Part shown: in pieces, positions 1-9,229 of the stretch
Numbering within the stretch: the stretch's first letter is position 1
Layout of the letters: every line of letters starts with the position of its first letter
Virus record (IMG/VR): IMGVR_UViG_3300048672_000233
Location: 1 to 62,622 of that record
Length of the DNA stretch: 62,622 bases
DNA from: a virus
Strand: one strand, 5' to 3'
Notes under the pieces: generated by a model
Databases searched by the model: none
What the model was told of the DNA's origin: nothing
What the model saw: the letters and a program-made list of their open reading frames with translations, nothing else
Translations under genes and position numbers: made by a program

Positions 1-204
1 GCACCGCGCTTCAAGGTACGCAGACAGGGTTATCAGGACTTAACCAAGCTATCAGTGGTCAACAGGCAGGTATGCAAGGCGCAGGGATTGGTTTGCAGGG
101 TGTTAATACGGCACTGAGTGGCACAGCTCAGAATATGCAGGGGGCAGGGATTGGTTTGCAAGGTGTAGGTACCGCGCTTCAAGGTACAGCTCAAGGAATG
201 CAGG
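1..204. repeat. Terminal overlap, left copy
   Basis: Bases 1-204 match 62419-62622. The only difference I find is T128 versus G62546, a synonymous GCT/GCG alanine change. This is the usual sign of a circular or circularly permuted assembly. The overlap lies inside a gene with 63-bp internal repeats, so the exact repeat number at the junction is uncertain. Confidence 0.9.
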
Positions 205-704
205 GAGCGCAAACAGGTCTAGCGGGTGTAGGCGCAGCAACTAGCGCGGGTCAATACGGACTAGCAGGACTAAGCACTCAACAAGCGGGTCTTGCGGGTA
301 TGAACTCCTCGGCACAGAACTTAGCTGGACTACGCACACAAGACCTCGCAAACCAACAAAGCATTATTGGTACGGAAAACCAAATGGGTCAGCAGATTCA
401 AGCCCGCGACCAGCAGGTGATAGACAACAACATCGCCATGAACGACTACCTCCAAAACCGTCCACAACAAACGCTGGCTAACTTAGCTAATATGCTCAAC
501 GGCGTACAAGCCACAGGTACAACGATGTACACACCAAGACCAAATGCAATGGCTCAGACATTAGGTGCAGCAGGTTCATTAGCGGGTATCGTGGGGTCCT
601 TATCAGGCAAAAAAGAGGGCGGGTTACTAAAGATGGCTCAGGGTGGTCAGGTCGGTGGTATTGGTGACTTAGCAGTGTATAATGCGCTCAACGGCATTGC
701 TTAA
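1..704 (+). CDS. Virion structural protein, C-terminal part (continues from 61104-62622)
   Basis: This is the 3' part of a gene whose 5' part is at the other end of the window. Frame 3 is open from base 3, and the end of the window joins it in frame. Joined over the overlap, the gene is about 2019 nt and encodes 672 residues. This part holds Gly/Gln/Ala-rich 21-residue repeats beginning MQGAGIGLQG, then a region rich in Gln and Asn. It ends with a KMAQGGQVGG tail motif of the kind seen in several virion proteins of this phage. It is probably an internal or neck-associated structural protein, judged by composition and position. The ATG at 72 is an internal Met, not the start. Confidence 0.75.
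   Translation, partial: TALQGTQTGLSGLNQAISGQQAGMQGAGIGLQGVNTALSGTAQNMQGAGIGLQGVGTALQGTAQGMQGAQTGLAGVGAATSAGQYGLAGLSTQQAGLAGMNSSAQNLAGLRTQDLANQQSIIGTENQMGQQIQARDQQVIDNNIAMNDYLQNRPQQTLANLANMLNGVQATGTTMYTPRPNAMAQTLGAAGSLAGIVGSLSGKKEGGLLKMAQGGQVGGIGDLAVYNALNGIA
72..260 (+). repeat. 63-bp in-frame tandem repeats
   Basis: Units start at ATG 72, 135 and 198 and encode 21 residues each, of the type MQGAGIGLQGVxTALxGTAQ. The third unit is diverged. Related single units precede them (TALQGTQTGLSGL). The right-hand copy is at 62490-62622. Confidence 0.75.
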
Positions 705-717
705 TTAGGATTAGATT

Positions 718-1968
718 ATGATGAACTCACCCCCAAACTTCTCAGTTGAACAGTTACTACACGCACGCCAGAACGGCGTGCCTGATTATGTAGTAGTCCC
801 TTTATTGCAAAAAACAATGGCACTAAAACAAGCCTCAGCCCAACAAGCAGCACTTCAAGGCGCACCACAAAAAGCCCCGCCTATCGCGCAACAAGTCTTA
901 GGCGCAGCACATCAAGACCAACAGGCGGGTATCGCTGCGCTACAAGCGCAACACGCCATAGCGCAAGACCCACAGGCACTACCAGAAGGTCACGCAGGTG
1001 GCGGGATTTTAGCTTTCGCTCAAGGTGGCGGAATGCCCGAAGGCGATGGGAATGTAGGTGAGCAAGTGGGTGATTATTTAGGCGGTGGTATTCAATCCCT
1101 AGCTCCTGAAGGCTCCGCGCCACAGACTACTAGCCCAGCTCCAGCGCAAGACCCCGATGAAACCGATGAGGTGGCTATTAAAAAGCGTATTGATATGCTG
1201 CATAAGTTTATAGGCGAAAACCCAGCCAACGCTGAAATGCAGAAAGTGTATGAAGAACGCCAAAAAGGCGCAGAGGACAGTAAGTCTAAAGCACCTTGGA
1301 TTGCTTTGATGAAAGCAGGTGCTGCGATGGCGCAGACTAAATCACCGTACTTCATGTCCGCATTGGGCGAGGGTCTAGGCGCGGGCGCAGATGAAATTGA
1401 AAAACAAGACGAGTCCTATAATAAACAAATACACAGCGCACAGGACTTAAAAGTTCAACTAGCGCAGGCTAAACGCGCTGAAGATATGGCAATTATGAAT
1501 CATGGTTACGCTAGTTTAGAAGCCAAACAAGCCCGTGAACACGCAGCGGCGGTGAAAGCTGAAGTAGATAGAGAAAAGATGCAAAACCAACGTGAGATGC
1601 AACAGGAAAGATTAAGCCAACAAGCAGATTTAACACGGGAAAGAATCCAAGCGTCAAAAGATAATGCGGCTTTAGCTCATAGTATGTCAGGTGGTATGCG
1701 TGGGGCTATGAGTGCAAGCGCACAACAAGCGCACATAGATAGGGATGCAGCGCGATATAATCAACTACTAGACCACCGAATCTCCGCATGGGAAAACAAC
1801 CCAATGAATGTCAATAAGACAATGGACGAAGAAACTTATAATAATATACTCCGCATGACAGACAAAATGTTCTATGCTAAGACTAATTCAGGGGGTAGTT
1901 CAAAAGACCCTGCGCCGACTAAACCGAAAGCTACCCCTGTCTTTAACGCTGCATCTAAATACGAATAG
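718..1968 (+). CDS. Internal/virion protein, 416 aa, unknown function
   Basis: It begins 14 nt after the preceding stop with two ATG codons behind an AGGATT sequence. The first half is Gln/Ala-rich and contains GGGILAFAQGG near residue 95, the glycine motif shared with other virion proteins here. Residues about 230-310 are charged and heptad-like, suggesting coiled coil. There is no recognisable enzyme motif. Position between the repeat-rich structural protein and the giant ejection-type protein suggests an internal core or ejected protein. The C-terminus ends six bases before the next gene. Confidence 0.6.
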   Translation: MMNSPPNFSVEQLLHARQNGVPDYVVVPLLQKTMALKQASAQQAALQGAPQKAPPIAQQVLGAAHQDQQAGIAALQAQHAIAQDPQALPEGHAGGGILAFAQGGGMPEGDGNVGEQVGDYLGGGIQSLAPEGSAPQTTSPAPAQDPDETDEVAIKKRIDMLHKFIGENPANAEMQKVYEERQKGAEDSKSKAPWIALMKAGAAMAQTKSPYFMSALGEGLGAGADEIEKQDESYNKQIHSAQDLKVQLAQAKRAEDMAIMNHGYASLEAKQAREHAAAVKAEVDREKMQNQREMQQERLSQQADLTRERIQASKDNAALAHSMSGGMRGAMSASAQQAHIDRDAARYNQLLDHRISAWENNPMNVNKTMDEETYNNILRMTDKMFYAKTNSGGSSKDPAPTKPKATPVFNAASKYE

Positions 1969-1974
1969 GCTCCT

Positions 1975-4900
1975 ATGTACTCACCAGAAAAGCTCCAATC
2001 TATACTGGCTAAGGCTACTGCGGCGAAAGACCAACCAGCTATTGACGAAATCAACGCGGCTATCTCAGCACTAGACGTGGGGTCAGATGCCCCGCAGACG
2101 TCTAATAAGCCCGTTGAACTAAGTAAGCCTACACACACGACTGAGCATCTTAAAACCATGTTGGCTAAAGCCTCCGCAGCGAAAGACCAACCAGCTATTG
2201 ACGAAATCAACGCTGCTCTAGCTAAGAACTATGCCTACCAAGACGAACATGGCGGGATGCTAAATGCCGCGTCAAAGTCTTTATCTGATTGGGGCGGTGA
2301 GGGCTTTACTAAAGGTTTAGGTGTTGTTCACGAGTTGATTGGAGATAAGGTCGGGGCGCAGGAAAAGTATAAACAAGCTGAGAATGAAAAAGCAGGTAGT
2401 GAGCAAGATTACACACCCGCTACGGATGATTATGTCCAGCATCAGTATGACACACGCGGTCCTGTTTATGGGGCTATGGCTAAGGTTAGACAGAAAATGG
2501 GTGAGCCATTAGGCTCTATGGCGGGTTCACTCCCTAATATGGTGGGTACACCTGCGTTGTTAGCCGCAGGTCCTGCTGGTGCGGTGGCTGGTGCGGGAAT
2601 TTATGGTGAATCTGCTTTGCGCAATGCAGGTAAGTTACACGACGAAGGGGCTACGCCAGGAAAAGCCTTACTGGGGGGTATTGGCGAAGCAACTATTGAA
2701 GCCTTCTTCCCTAAATTCCTAAGCGGCGCAAATAAAATTGTCAGTAAGGTACTACCTAAAACCGCTGGCGTAGCTGAGAAAGAAGCTGTGCATAATGCGG
2801 CTAAAGAGGGCATGGTAAGTGAGATTGAGAGGCTAGGTATCAAGGGTGACGCGCCACTAAACTTCAAAACTAAAGCACAGATATTTAGAGCTGGCGAAGA
2901 AGCCGCACGCGGGGTAGCTGACGGTGTAGTTACAGGTCGCACTAAGAAAGAACTCGCAGGGCAGTTTGCTAAGAATGCGGTAGCTAATGAAGCGGCTTTA
3001 ACAGGAATGGGTGTAGCCAGTGAAGAAGTTAGACGTTTAGCTACCACGCCTGAAGGTAAAGATACCAACCACGTTTCGTGGGGTGATGTTGGGGACATAG
3101 CTCAAGAGTCTGCGTGGCTTGCAGGTCCTTTTGGCGCGGCGCATACAGCATTTAGTAATCCCAATGTAGCAGAGGTCAAGATAGCCAACGAAGAAGCTGA
3201 GAAATATACCCCTGAAAGTAACCCTGATTATCAGGCGGCTAACGAAGAAGCCACAGCACAAGACCGCGCAGAGCGAGAAGCGGCTGAACCCGCAGTACGC
3301 AAAACAGCTAACTTATCCCCAGAAGAAAAAGCCGCCAAGCAAGCAGAGTGGCAGGGTCATGTGCGCCAGATAGCTGTGGATGACTTTCATAAACATTACC
3401 CAGGGGAAGATTTCAACGCCTTACCGCCAGACCTACAAGATAGCTGGCATAGCGCGTACAATAACTTACGCAACATAAAAAACGTAGATAGAATACCTGA
3501 CGATAAACTAAGTGCTAAACTGGTAGATTTTAAACCTGCAGTGAAACCACTTAAAGCTGTACATAACCACATGAGTGGCTCAGAAGTCATCATGCCAACA
3601 GACCCTGTAGAGTTGGCAGCGCGTTCTGTTGTGGGTAAATATGTTGAGGGTGGGCATAACAGCACAGTGTTTGATAATGCTGTTGAAGCCTATAGTAAGT
3701 TGCATAATGTTCACCCCGATAGTGTTAGCCAGCGGGCGTATGAAATAGCTTCAGCACAAAGACCATACCACCCAGCAGTTAAGAGCCTAGCAGATGAGCT
3801 TGTTGTAGGGGGTGATGTAGCTGCCCTAGAGGATGGTTCGCGTACGCCTTCAGTTAATCCTGAGTGGTACAACAGCGGTGCATTTAAACCTATCACAGCA
3901 GACGGGAAAGTAAATCTTACCACGCCCAGTATTACGGCTATTAAGGTCGCCGCAGACAAGTATCACACGCACCAGATACTCACAAAAGGTCAAGAGAACA
4001 TTATTCGTGGGTTAGACGCTGTCGCTAAACAAAAAGAAGCCGAAGCTACAGGTAGAGAAGAAATCCCAGAAACCCAACCTGCTCCTGTAGCAGCACATGC
4101 GTTTGAAGCACCTAGTGTGCAGACTGAAAGCGCACCACCTGTTGAGCCTATAAGTGAAACCCCTACACCCGAAGTTGCACAAACGCTGCCTTCAGTTGTA
4201 GTCGAACCCGAACCTACTAAGCAGGATTTAGGGGTAGAGAAACCCAAAGTGTTTAACATGCTGTTTGATGAGTTTACAGAACTGTATCCAGACGAGGCGT
4301 ATAAGTTACCTAAAAACCATTTAATCTCTATTTATGAAGCTGAAGCTGAAACGGCTGCGAAAGTCGCAGCAGAGAAACGCGCAGCGAACATTGATGGTAT
4401 TGAGATACATAAGGTGGCGCGTCAACGCCTAGATACTTGGTTGAAGTCCGACCAGTCAGAGCATATAGCCAATGTGCTGGAATCTATGCCTGAATTTGAA
4501 TTAGCGCGATACCCACAAGTAGCTAAGGACTTATATACCGCCGCGAAAAACCCCAGGGCTAAGCAGGCTATCCATGACCTAATGGTAGAAAGCTCTAACA
4601 AAGACCCGTGGTTAAAGTTTGTCAATGACCTATACACAACTAAAAGTGTTGTTGCACGGCTTAACGGTATGGCAGACGACGCGGTACGCACACTGGCTGC
4701 GCGTTATAGAGATATTGGTCCTGCTCGTGCTGGACGCATGGACATTTCAGATTTGCGTGATGTACTTGTACCTAACATATTAGATGAAGCCATTGGGAAA
4801 GATGTACTCACTAAAGAAGCCAAGAAAACGCAGGGTGATATATTCAGCGTAGAACAACATGTACTAGAAGAACCCAAAATCACAGGCGAGCCAGGACCCG

Positions 4901-7900
4901 ATGTACCCTTCTCAAAAGCGCAAGAGCCTGTAGTCAACGCCCATACATCAGACTCATTAGGTCATGCTATCAATGCGGATTTGACACCTCGCTATGGTGC
5001 GGATTTTACTCGTCGTTTAGCAGATACAGGTAAGTTTGAAATCACACCACGCGAAGATATCGCTCAGTCACATGGCGAAGAAGCCGCGCAAGCTAAGGCA
5101 TTCTATGACCCGCAAACAGACATCACACACTTAATCCCAGAAAACATCGAACAAGGTGAAAACCTACATGGGTTAGTGCTGCATGAAGTAGCAGGTCACG
5201 CGCTGAAAATGGGTGAAATAGATAAAGGTTGGCAAACAATCCTTGACCATGCAGTGAGACTTACTGACCACGACACACCATTAGGTAGAAAAGTCAGAGC
5301 CAGCATAGATTCAGCTAAAACGCCTAAGCACCAAGTACGCGAAGAACGCCTAGCCTATTTACTCGAACACCACCCTGAACTCACTATCAGCCAACGCGCT
5401 GTGGCATGGATACGCGCTGCACTTAGAAAGATTGGTGACAAGTTACCCGGCGCAGAGAAGTTCAAATGGAACAAGTGGGCGAATGAATTAGATGCAAAAG
5501 ACCTTGCCTATATGGCGAGTAAAGTCCTCCGCAAAGCTCCTGAAAACCTAAAACGTGAAGTGAAGTCAAGCAGTGAGGGTATCAAACTCTCAAAACGCGC
5601 AATACCTGAAGAAGAATGGTTATCAAATTTAGGTGCTACAGTCAACTCGCGTGCAAAAGACACTACACCCTTAACAGCTAAATCTGCAATTAGTAAAATG
5701 GTCAAAGCTGTGCGTGACCAGATGCAAAAAGATATGGATACTAACTGGAACTTAACCAAGTTCTTATCTGATGCTAACCTAGGCAAAATCACCTCTGATG
5801 GGAAGCTACGCGGTGACGTTCTTATTAACACCTTCAAACAGTCTGCTAACATTATCGGCGAAGGGCTTGAAGCTGGTAGTGTGACACTCGATAAATCGGG
5901 GGTTATGAAAACCCTAAAACTTGCTCCGACGATGTACAAAGGCAAGCCAATTACTACCTCACTAACTTCGCTTAATAAGATTCTAGGTGAGAATAAGAAA
6001 CTCGCTGACCCATATAAAGCCTATCAAGATGTTGCCTACGTCCTTGATGCTGTTGACCAAGCGAAACGTGACCCTAAGAAGCTACCTAAACAGCTTCGTG
6101 ACCCTGTGGTATTAGAGCAAGCAAAAGCTAAGGCTATTGCTATCCGTGAAGCGAACCCTGAGATTAAAGCAGCACTCGAAATATGGCGTAAAATAAGCGC
6201 ATCACTAAATGACCTTCGCATAGATAGTGGACTTATTGACCATGAAACAGCTCGCATCTTTAAAGAGTCGGAGAACTACGCCCCACGCTTTATGTTGCGT
6301 GAAGATTTAGACACCAAACTTGAACCTCCAGCAGGTAGCGGTGCTACGAAGATTGGTCATACGCAAACAAAAATCTTCCACGAGCGCAGTCCAAATTCAG
6401 ACCATAAAGTTGACCTATTTGACAACATGATTCGCCAGTACACCAGCACCATTCTTGGGGCTTATGCCAATTCAACTAAGAAGGTAGTCGCAGATAACTT
6501 AGCCACCGCTGGGGGCGCAGAGTTTGTAGGGCGGGTAAGAAACCCTGAAAATCAAGGTAACCTAGCCGTGATGATTGACGGTAAACGCCAGTTCTATAAA
6601 TTATATGACCCTGCTATCTTTAGTGCGCTCACCACTATGCACCCAGAACTTGCTTGGTATATGCAGGTGGGTAAAGCCGCGACGAAAACCTTACGTTACT
6701 CGTCCCTAAACTCCGTAGTATTCCACGCCTATGAGCTTGTGCGTAACACCTTAGCCGCGACGATGTATTCTAATGTTGGGTTCATTGGTCCTTGGAACGC
6801 CGTAGCTGAGATTGGTCGTATGGGCTTTAACAGAAAAGGGAATGATGTCATTAACCTGCTGCATGACTATGGTGTTGTAGGTAGAACCGAAGGGGGCTTT
6901 ACCCCAAGCGACAAAGGCGCGATGCTTAAACACTTCGGTGATACCTCACATAATAAAAGCAAACTCACACGCGGCTTGAACAAACTCGACGATATGCTGC
7001 ATGGGATTCATGTGGTGGTTGACGCTTCAACTAGAGCTGCGGTATATCGCAAAGCCTTCAAGAAAGCCAAGAAAGAAGGTAAATCAGACCACGCCGCACA
7101 GACCTACGCGATTATGGAAGCGAGAGAAATTATCAACTTTGCTATTAGCGGGGATTCCTCTTTAGCCCACAGCGCACGGGTGCTTGTGCCTTTCTTTAGT
7201 GCATCAACAAATGGCTTGATGAAAGCATGGACAACGGCTACTGCTAGAGATTTGCCTAAGTCCCAGCGTGCTGAAGCTCAGAAGTTGTTTGCAGCTAAAG
7301 CGGGTGGGCTTGTTGTACTCAGCTACATCGCCGCACAGTATATGGCGGGAAATAAAGAATACGCTGATATGTCCGACCAAGACAAACTAAGCAACTTTAT
7401 TGTCCACACAGGCGAAAAAGACAGTCCTTGGCGTAAAATGAAAATCCCACATGAGATTATACCTCTGTGGGCGTTGGGTAATATGCTTTCTCAAATGCAC
7501 AACAAAACAGCCGATGGGGCGCAGCTTACTAAGGCATGGCAAGGTATTGCTAAAAACACAATGTTCTCGGTAACACCTCAAATAGTAAAAATACTCGCAG
7601 AGCCAGCGGCTAACTACGACTCCTATTTGGGTCAACCTATTGAATCCGCAGCGGACAAACACGCCCTTGTGCAGTATAGAGGTGAAAGCCGTTCTAGTGA
7701 GGTTATCAATAAGCTCGCGCAGTGGTCTACTGACCAAGGTGTTGCTATGTCCCCTGCAAAACTAAACCATGTATTGAACTTGACCTTCAGTAACTTCGCG
7801 GCGGCTGGTACAGCATTGGGCGACCACTTAATACGCGATGCGGATTCACCTCAACGCACGCTACGCGATAACCAGACTTTCTGGGGTAAAGTATTCACTA

Positions 7901-8265
7901 TGAGTCCTACAGAAGTTAATATGGAGCGTACAGGTGATATTGATAAGTTCTACACCGCGCTAGACTTAGCAGACGGTACGCGCAAACGTTTAGCAGATTT
8001 ACAGCATGACAATAGACCTAAAGACATTAAAGCCTTCCTTGCTAACCCTGAGAATATACAACAGCTCGCAGCGGCTAAGATGCTCAATAAGCAGGTGAAA
8101 ACTATGTCAGCGTTGAACGCCCAGATTCGCCAGTTAGACTATGAGAGTGGTAAGAATATGTCACGCGAAGAACGCCTAGCGAAGAAGCATGAAATCAACA
8201 TGCAGAAAGCAGCGTTTGCCAAAGAAGCTATGAAAGCGTATCACGAGTTGATGAGCAGCAAATAA
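1975..8265 (+). CDS. Giant internal virion (ejection) protein with zincin motif and LPD38-like C-terminus, 2096 aa
   Basis: This is the largest protein of the genome and lies last in the structural operon. The N-terminus has two copies of an about 30-residue unit sharing AAKDQPAIDEINAA (residues about 20 and 75). Around residue 1070 there is a zinc-protease motif LHEVAGHAL, followed about 60 residues later by EERLAYLLEHHPE, which could supply the third ligand as in polyvalent-protein metallopeptidases. The C-terminal half (about 1400-2090) resembles the large polyvalent protein-associated domain LPD38 (RVLVPFFSAST, helices). Inference: it is packaged in the head and ejected with the DNA, possibly with host-takeover activities. 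The ATG at 1975 follows the previous stop by 6 nt. It is followed by a strong terminator. Family assignment is from memory of motifs. Confidence 0.7.
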   Translation: MYSPEKLQSILAKATAAKDQPAIDEINAAISALDVGSDAPQTSNKPVELSKPTHTTEHLKTMLAKASAAKDQPAIDEINAALAKNYAYQDEHGGMLNAASKSLSDWGGEGFTKGLGVVHELIGDKVGAQEKYKQAENEKAGSEQDYTPATDDYVQHQYDTRGPVYGAMAKVRQKMGEPLGSMAGSLPNMVGTPALLAAGPAGAVAGAGIYGESALRNAGKLHDEGATPGKALLGGIGEATIEAFFPKFLSGANKIVSKVLPKTAGVAEKEAVHNAAKEGMVSEIERLGIKGDAPLNFKTKAQIFRAGEEAARGVADGVVTGRTKKELAGQFAKNAVANEAALTGMGVASEEVRRLATTPEGKDTNHVSWGDVGDIAQESAWLAGPFGAAHTAFSNPNVAEVKIANEEAEKYTPESNPDYQAANEEATAQDRAEREAAEPAVRKTANLSPEEKAAKQAEWQGHVRQIAVDDFHKHYPGEDFNALPPDLQDSWHSAYNNLRNIKNVDRIPDDKLSAKLVDFKPAVKPLKAVHNHMSGSEVIMPTDPVELAARSVVGKYVEGGHNSTVFDNAVEAYSKLHNVHPDSVSQRAYEIASAQRPYHPAVKSLADELVVGGDVAALEDGSRTPSVNPEWYNSGAFKPITADGKVNLTTPSITAIKVAADKYHTHQILTKGQENIIRGLDAVAKQKEAEATGREEIPETQPAPVAAHAFEAPSVQTESAPPVEPISETPTPEVAQTLPSVVVEPEPTKQDLGVEKPKVFNMLFDEFTELYPDEAYKLPKNHLISIYEAEAETAAKVAAEKRAANIDGIEIHKVARQRLDTWLKSDQSEHIANVLESMPEFELARYPQVAKDLYTAAKNPRAKQAIHDLMVESSNKDPWLKFVNDLYTTKSVVARLNGMADDAVRTLAARYRDIGPARAGRMDISDLRDVLVPNILDEAIGKDVLTKEAKKTQGDIFSVEQHVLEEPKITGEPGPDVPFSKAQEPVVNAHTSDSLGHAINADLTPRYGADFTRRLADTGKFEITPREDIAQSHGEEAAQAKAFYDPQTDITHLIPENIEQGENLHGLVLHEVAGHALKMGEIDKGWQTILDHAVRLTDHDTPLGRKVRASIDSAKTPKHQVREERLAYLLEHHPELTISQRAVAWIRAALRKIGDKLPGAEKFKWNKWANELDAKDLAYMASKVLRKAPENLKREVKSSSEGIKLSKRAIPEEEWLSNLGATVNSRAKDTTPLTAKSAISKMVKAVRDQMQKDMDTNWNLTKFLSDANLGKITSDGKLRGDVLINTFKQSANIIGEGLEAGSVTLDKSGVMKTLKLAPTMYKGKPITTSLTSLNKILGENKKLADPYKAYQDVAYVLDAVDQAKRDPKKLPKQLRDPVVLEQAKAKAIAIREANPEIKAALEIWRKISASLNDLRIDSGLIDHETARIFKESENYAPRFMLREDLDTKLEPPAGSGATKIGHTQTKIFHERSPNSDHKVDLFDNMIRQYTSTILGAYANSTKKVVADNLATAGGAEFVGRVRNPENQGNLAVMIDGKRQFYKLYDPAIFSALTTMHPELAWYMQVGKAATKTLRYSSLNSVVFHAYELVRNTLAATMYSNVGFIGPWNAVAEIGRMGFNRKGNDVINLLHDYGVVGRTEGGFTPSDKGAMLKHFGDTSHNKSKLTRGLNKLDDMLHGIHVVVDASTRAAVYRKAFKKAKKEGKSDHAAQTYAIMEAREIINFAISGDSSLAHSARVLVPFFSASTNGLMKAWTTATARDLPKSQRAEAQKLFAAKAGGLVVLSYIAAQYMAGNKEYADMSDQDKLSNFIVHTGEKDSPWRKMKIPHEIIPLWALGNMLSQMHNKTADGAQLTKAWQGIAKNTMFSVTPQIVKILAEPAANYDSYLGQPIESAADKHALVQYRGESRSSEVINKLAQWSTDQGVAMSPAKLNHVLNLTFSNFAAAGTALGDHLIRDADSPQRTLRDNQTFWGKVFTMSPTEVNMERTGDIDKFYTALDLADGTRKRLADLQHDNRPKDIKAFLANPENIQQLAAAKMLNKQVKTMSALNAQIRQLDYESGKNMSREERLAKKHEINMQKAAFAKEAMKAYHELMSSK

Positions 8266-8268
8266 AAG

Positions 8269-8296
8269 AAAAGCCCTGTGATGAGCAGGGCTTTTT
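8269..8296. terminator. Bidirectional intrinsic terminator between convergent arms
   Basis: Stem AAAAGCCCTG (8269-8278) pairs with CAGGGCTTTT (8286-8295) around a 7-nt loop, with A and T runs on both sides. It sits just after the plus-strand stop at 8265 and just before the end of the minus-strand antirepressor region (8301). Confidence 0.85.
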
Positions 8297-8300
8297 GGTG

Positions 8301-8935
8301 CTAGGCTTCTCGGCTTACTTCATTGAGCAGAGGTTTAAGGCTCCGCTTGATATGTAGTGCCATTAAACGCTCTTTACGTTCTTGAAACTCTAACCCTTCG
8401 AGTAAATACACGGTGTTAGCGCGTTGTGCTTGGCAGTTGCGCCAAGCACAACGCGGTTGATTAAGTCACATTCATTCGAGAAATGGTGGCTTTCAGTAGT
8501 TTTACCCTCACGAGACACCACAACAGCATCGGTCATTGGGTGGAAGTCCAACCGCATATCGGAGCGCACCTTTGCTTGAGCTTCTTTTTCAAGCTGTTTC
8601 TTTTCAAGCTGGATATAATAGAGTCGTACTTGCTTACCTATATCATTGTTCTGCACCATAGCAATCTGCTTTGCCATATCGGGGGCTATGAAGTAGTCGA
8701 TAGGCTGGAAGCCACTATATTCGCCGCCGTCCGTTTTGGCGACGGTAATATAATCCACATTTTCTACAAAGCTATACTTTTCAATACGCTGTCTAATCCA
8801 ATTAGAGAAGTCACGACCCACACATAGACATTCATGTAAGTCTCTAGCATTAACAGCGTTAATTAAGGCACCTTCTCTATGTGGGGCTAAGGTTTTGTTC
8901 AATGTAGCGAAGGTTTTTGTGTCTAGTAATTTCAT
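8301..8935 (-). CDS. AntA/AntB-type phage antirepressor, apparently frameshifted near the C-terminus
   Basis: Residues about 20-120 match the AntA/AntB antirepressor domain (VNARDLHECLCVGRDFSNWI; EKYSFVENVDYI; YFIAPDMAKQIAMVQ). The intact frame from ATG 8935 stops at 8390 (181 aa). A second frame takes over near 8440 and runs to a stop at 8301, with a convincing charged helical tail (VYLLEGLEFQERKERLMAL). The switch falls at a 13-bp hairpin (8421-8454). This is either a real frameshift mutation, a programmed shift, or an assembly indel. Antirepressors of this type bind or displace phage repressors. Two structured RNAs and a promoter lie directly upstream. No matching repressor is visible in the window. 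Confidence 0.7.
8421..8454. repeat. 13-bp perfect inverted repeat at the antirepressor frameshift
   Basis: GCGTTGTGCTTGG (8421-8433) is followed, after 8 nt, by its exact complement CCAAGCACAACGC (8442-8454). In RNA it is a strong hairpin exactly where the antirepressor reading frame appears to change. Confidence 0.8.
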
Positions 8936-8948
8936 TTTCTTTTCCCAT

Positions 8949-9055
8949 AAAAAAAGACGCTCTGCTTTAACTGGGTGGAATTAGCCGAATAATATGCTAC
9001 CAGTTATGCTTAACGTCTTTGTTTAAGTATTCGTTTAGGTGATTCCACTCACAGC
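8949..9055 (-). ncRNA. Predicted structured leader or small RNA 2 (pseudoknot-like, ends in terminator)
   Basis: Reading the minus strand, an outer stem AAAGACG (9020-9014) pairs with CGTCTTT (8959-8953), which is followed by a T run ending at 8949. Inside it, TAACTGG (9006-9000) pairs with CCAGTTA (8974-8968) and stacks on TAGC (8999-8996) with GCTA (8985-8982). The bulge between GCTA and CCAGTTA is exactly ATTCCAC (8981-8975), the full complement of GTGGAAT at 9048-9042 upstream, so a pseudoknot can form. A sigma70-like promoter lies just upstream. It could be a free RNA or an attenuator in the antirepressor leader, which starts at 8935. Confidence 0.55.
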
Positions 9056-9059
9056 ACGC

Positions 9060-9088
9060 AATGTACAGATATACCGTGAGGTTGTCAA
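9060..9088 (-). promoter_or_regulatory. Promoter for small RNA 2 / antirepressor
   Basis: TTGACA (9088-9083), 17-nt spacer, TACATT (9065-9060) on the minus strand. The predicted start is near 9053. Confidence 0.6.
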
Positions 9089-9097
9089 ACAAATCTC

Positions 9098-9117
9098 GTG
9101 GCTGAATTTTCAGCCAC
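9098..9117. promoter_or_regulatory. 20-bp palindrome just upstream of a promoter
   Basis: GTGGCTGA (9098-9105) and TCAGCCAC (9110-9117) around ATTT. It lies between the terminator of small RNA 1 and the -35 box at 9088, so it may be an operator or a backup terminator hairpin. Confidence 0.5.
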
Positions 9118-9121
9118 CAAT

Positions 9122-9225
9122 AAAAAACCCCGAAACTCAGATGGGTCAAGCATCTAAACATCGGGGCTGAGAGTATAAACTCTTAGATTTTAAAACGCCT
9201 TGACCACGCAAATCTAAAAATTCAT
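9122..9225 (-). ncRNA. Predicted small RNA 1 with complementary hairpin loops
   Basis: It is bounded by a near-consensus promoter (9230-9258) and an intrinsic terminator. On the minus strand, hairpin 1 pairs TTAGATTT with AAATCTAA (plus 9183-9190 and 9210-9217). Hairpin 2 is AGAGT-TTAT-ACTCT. The terminator hairpin pairs CCCCGA with TCGGGG (plus 9128-9133 and 9161-9166), carries an inner AGATG/CATCT stem, and is followed by six T. The 7-nt apical loop of the terminator, CTTGACC, is the exact complement of GGTCAAG in the loop of hairpin 1, so a kissing interaction is possible. No ORF fits inside it. The function is unknown. Confidence 0.6.
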
Positions 9226-9229
9226 GCCT

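Noticed and set aside
9122-9225. tRNA-like appearance of small RNA 1 (GCGTGGTCAAGGC resembles a D arm)
   Set aside because: No acceptor stem, no T arm and no CCA-ready end; the hairpins fit a terminator-bounded RNA instead. No tRNA gene was found in the window by eye.
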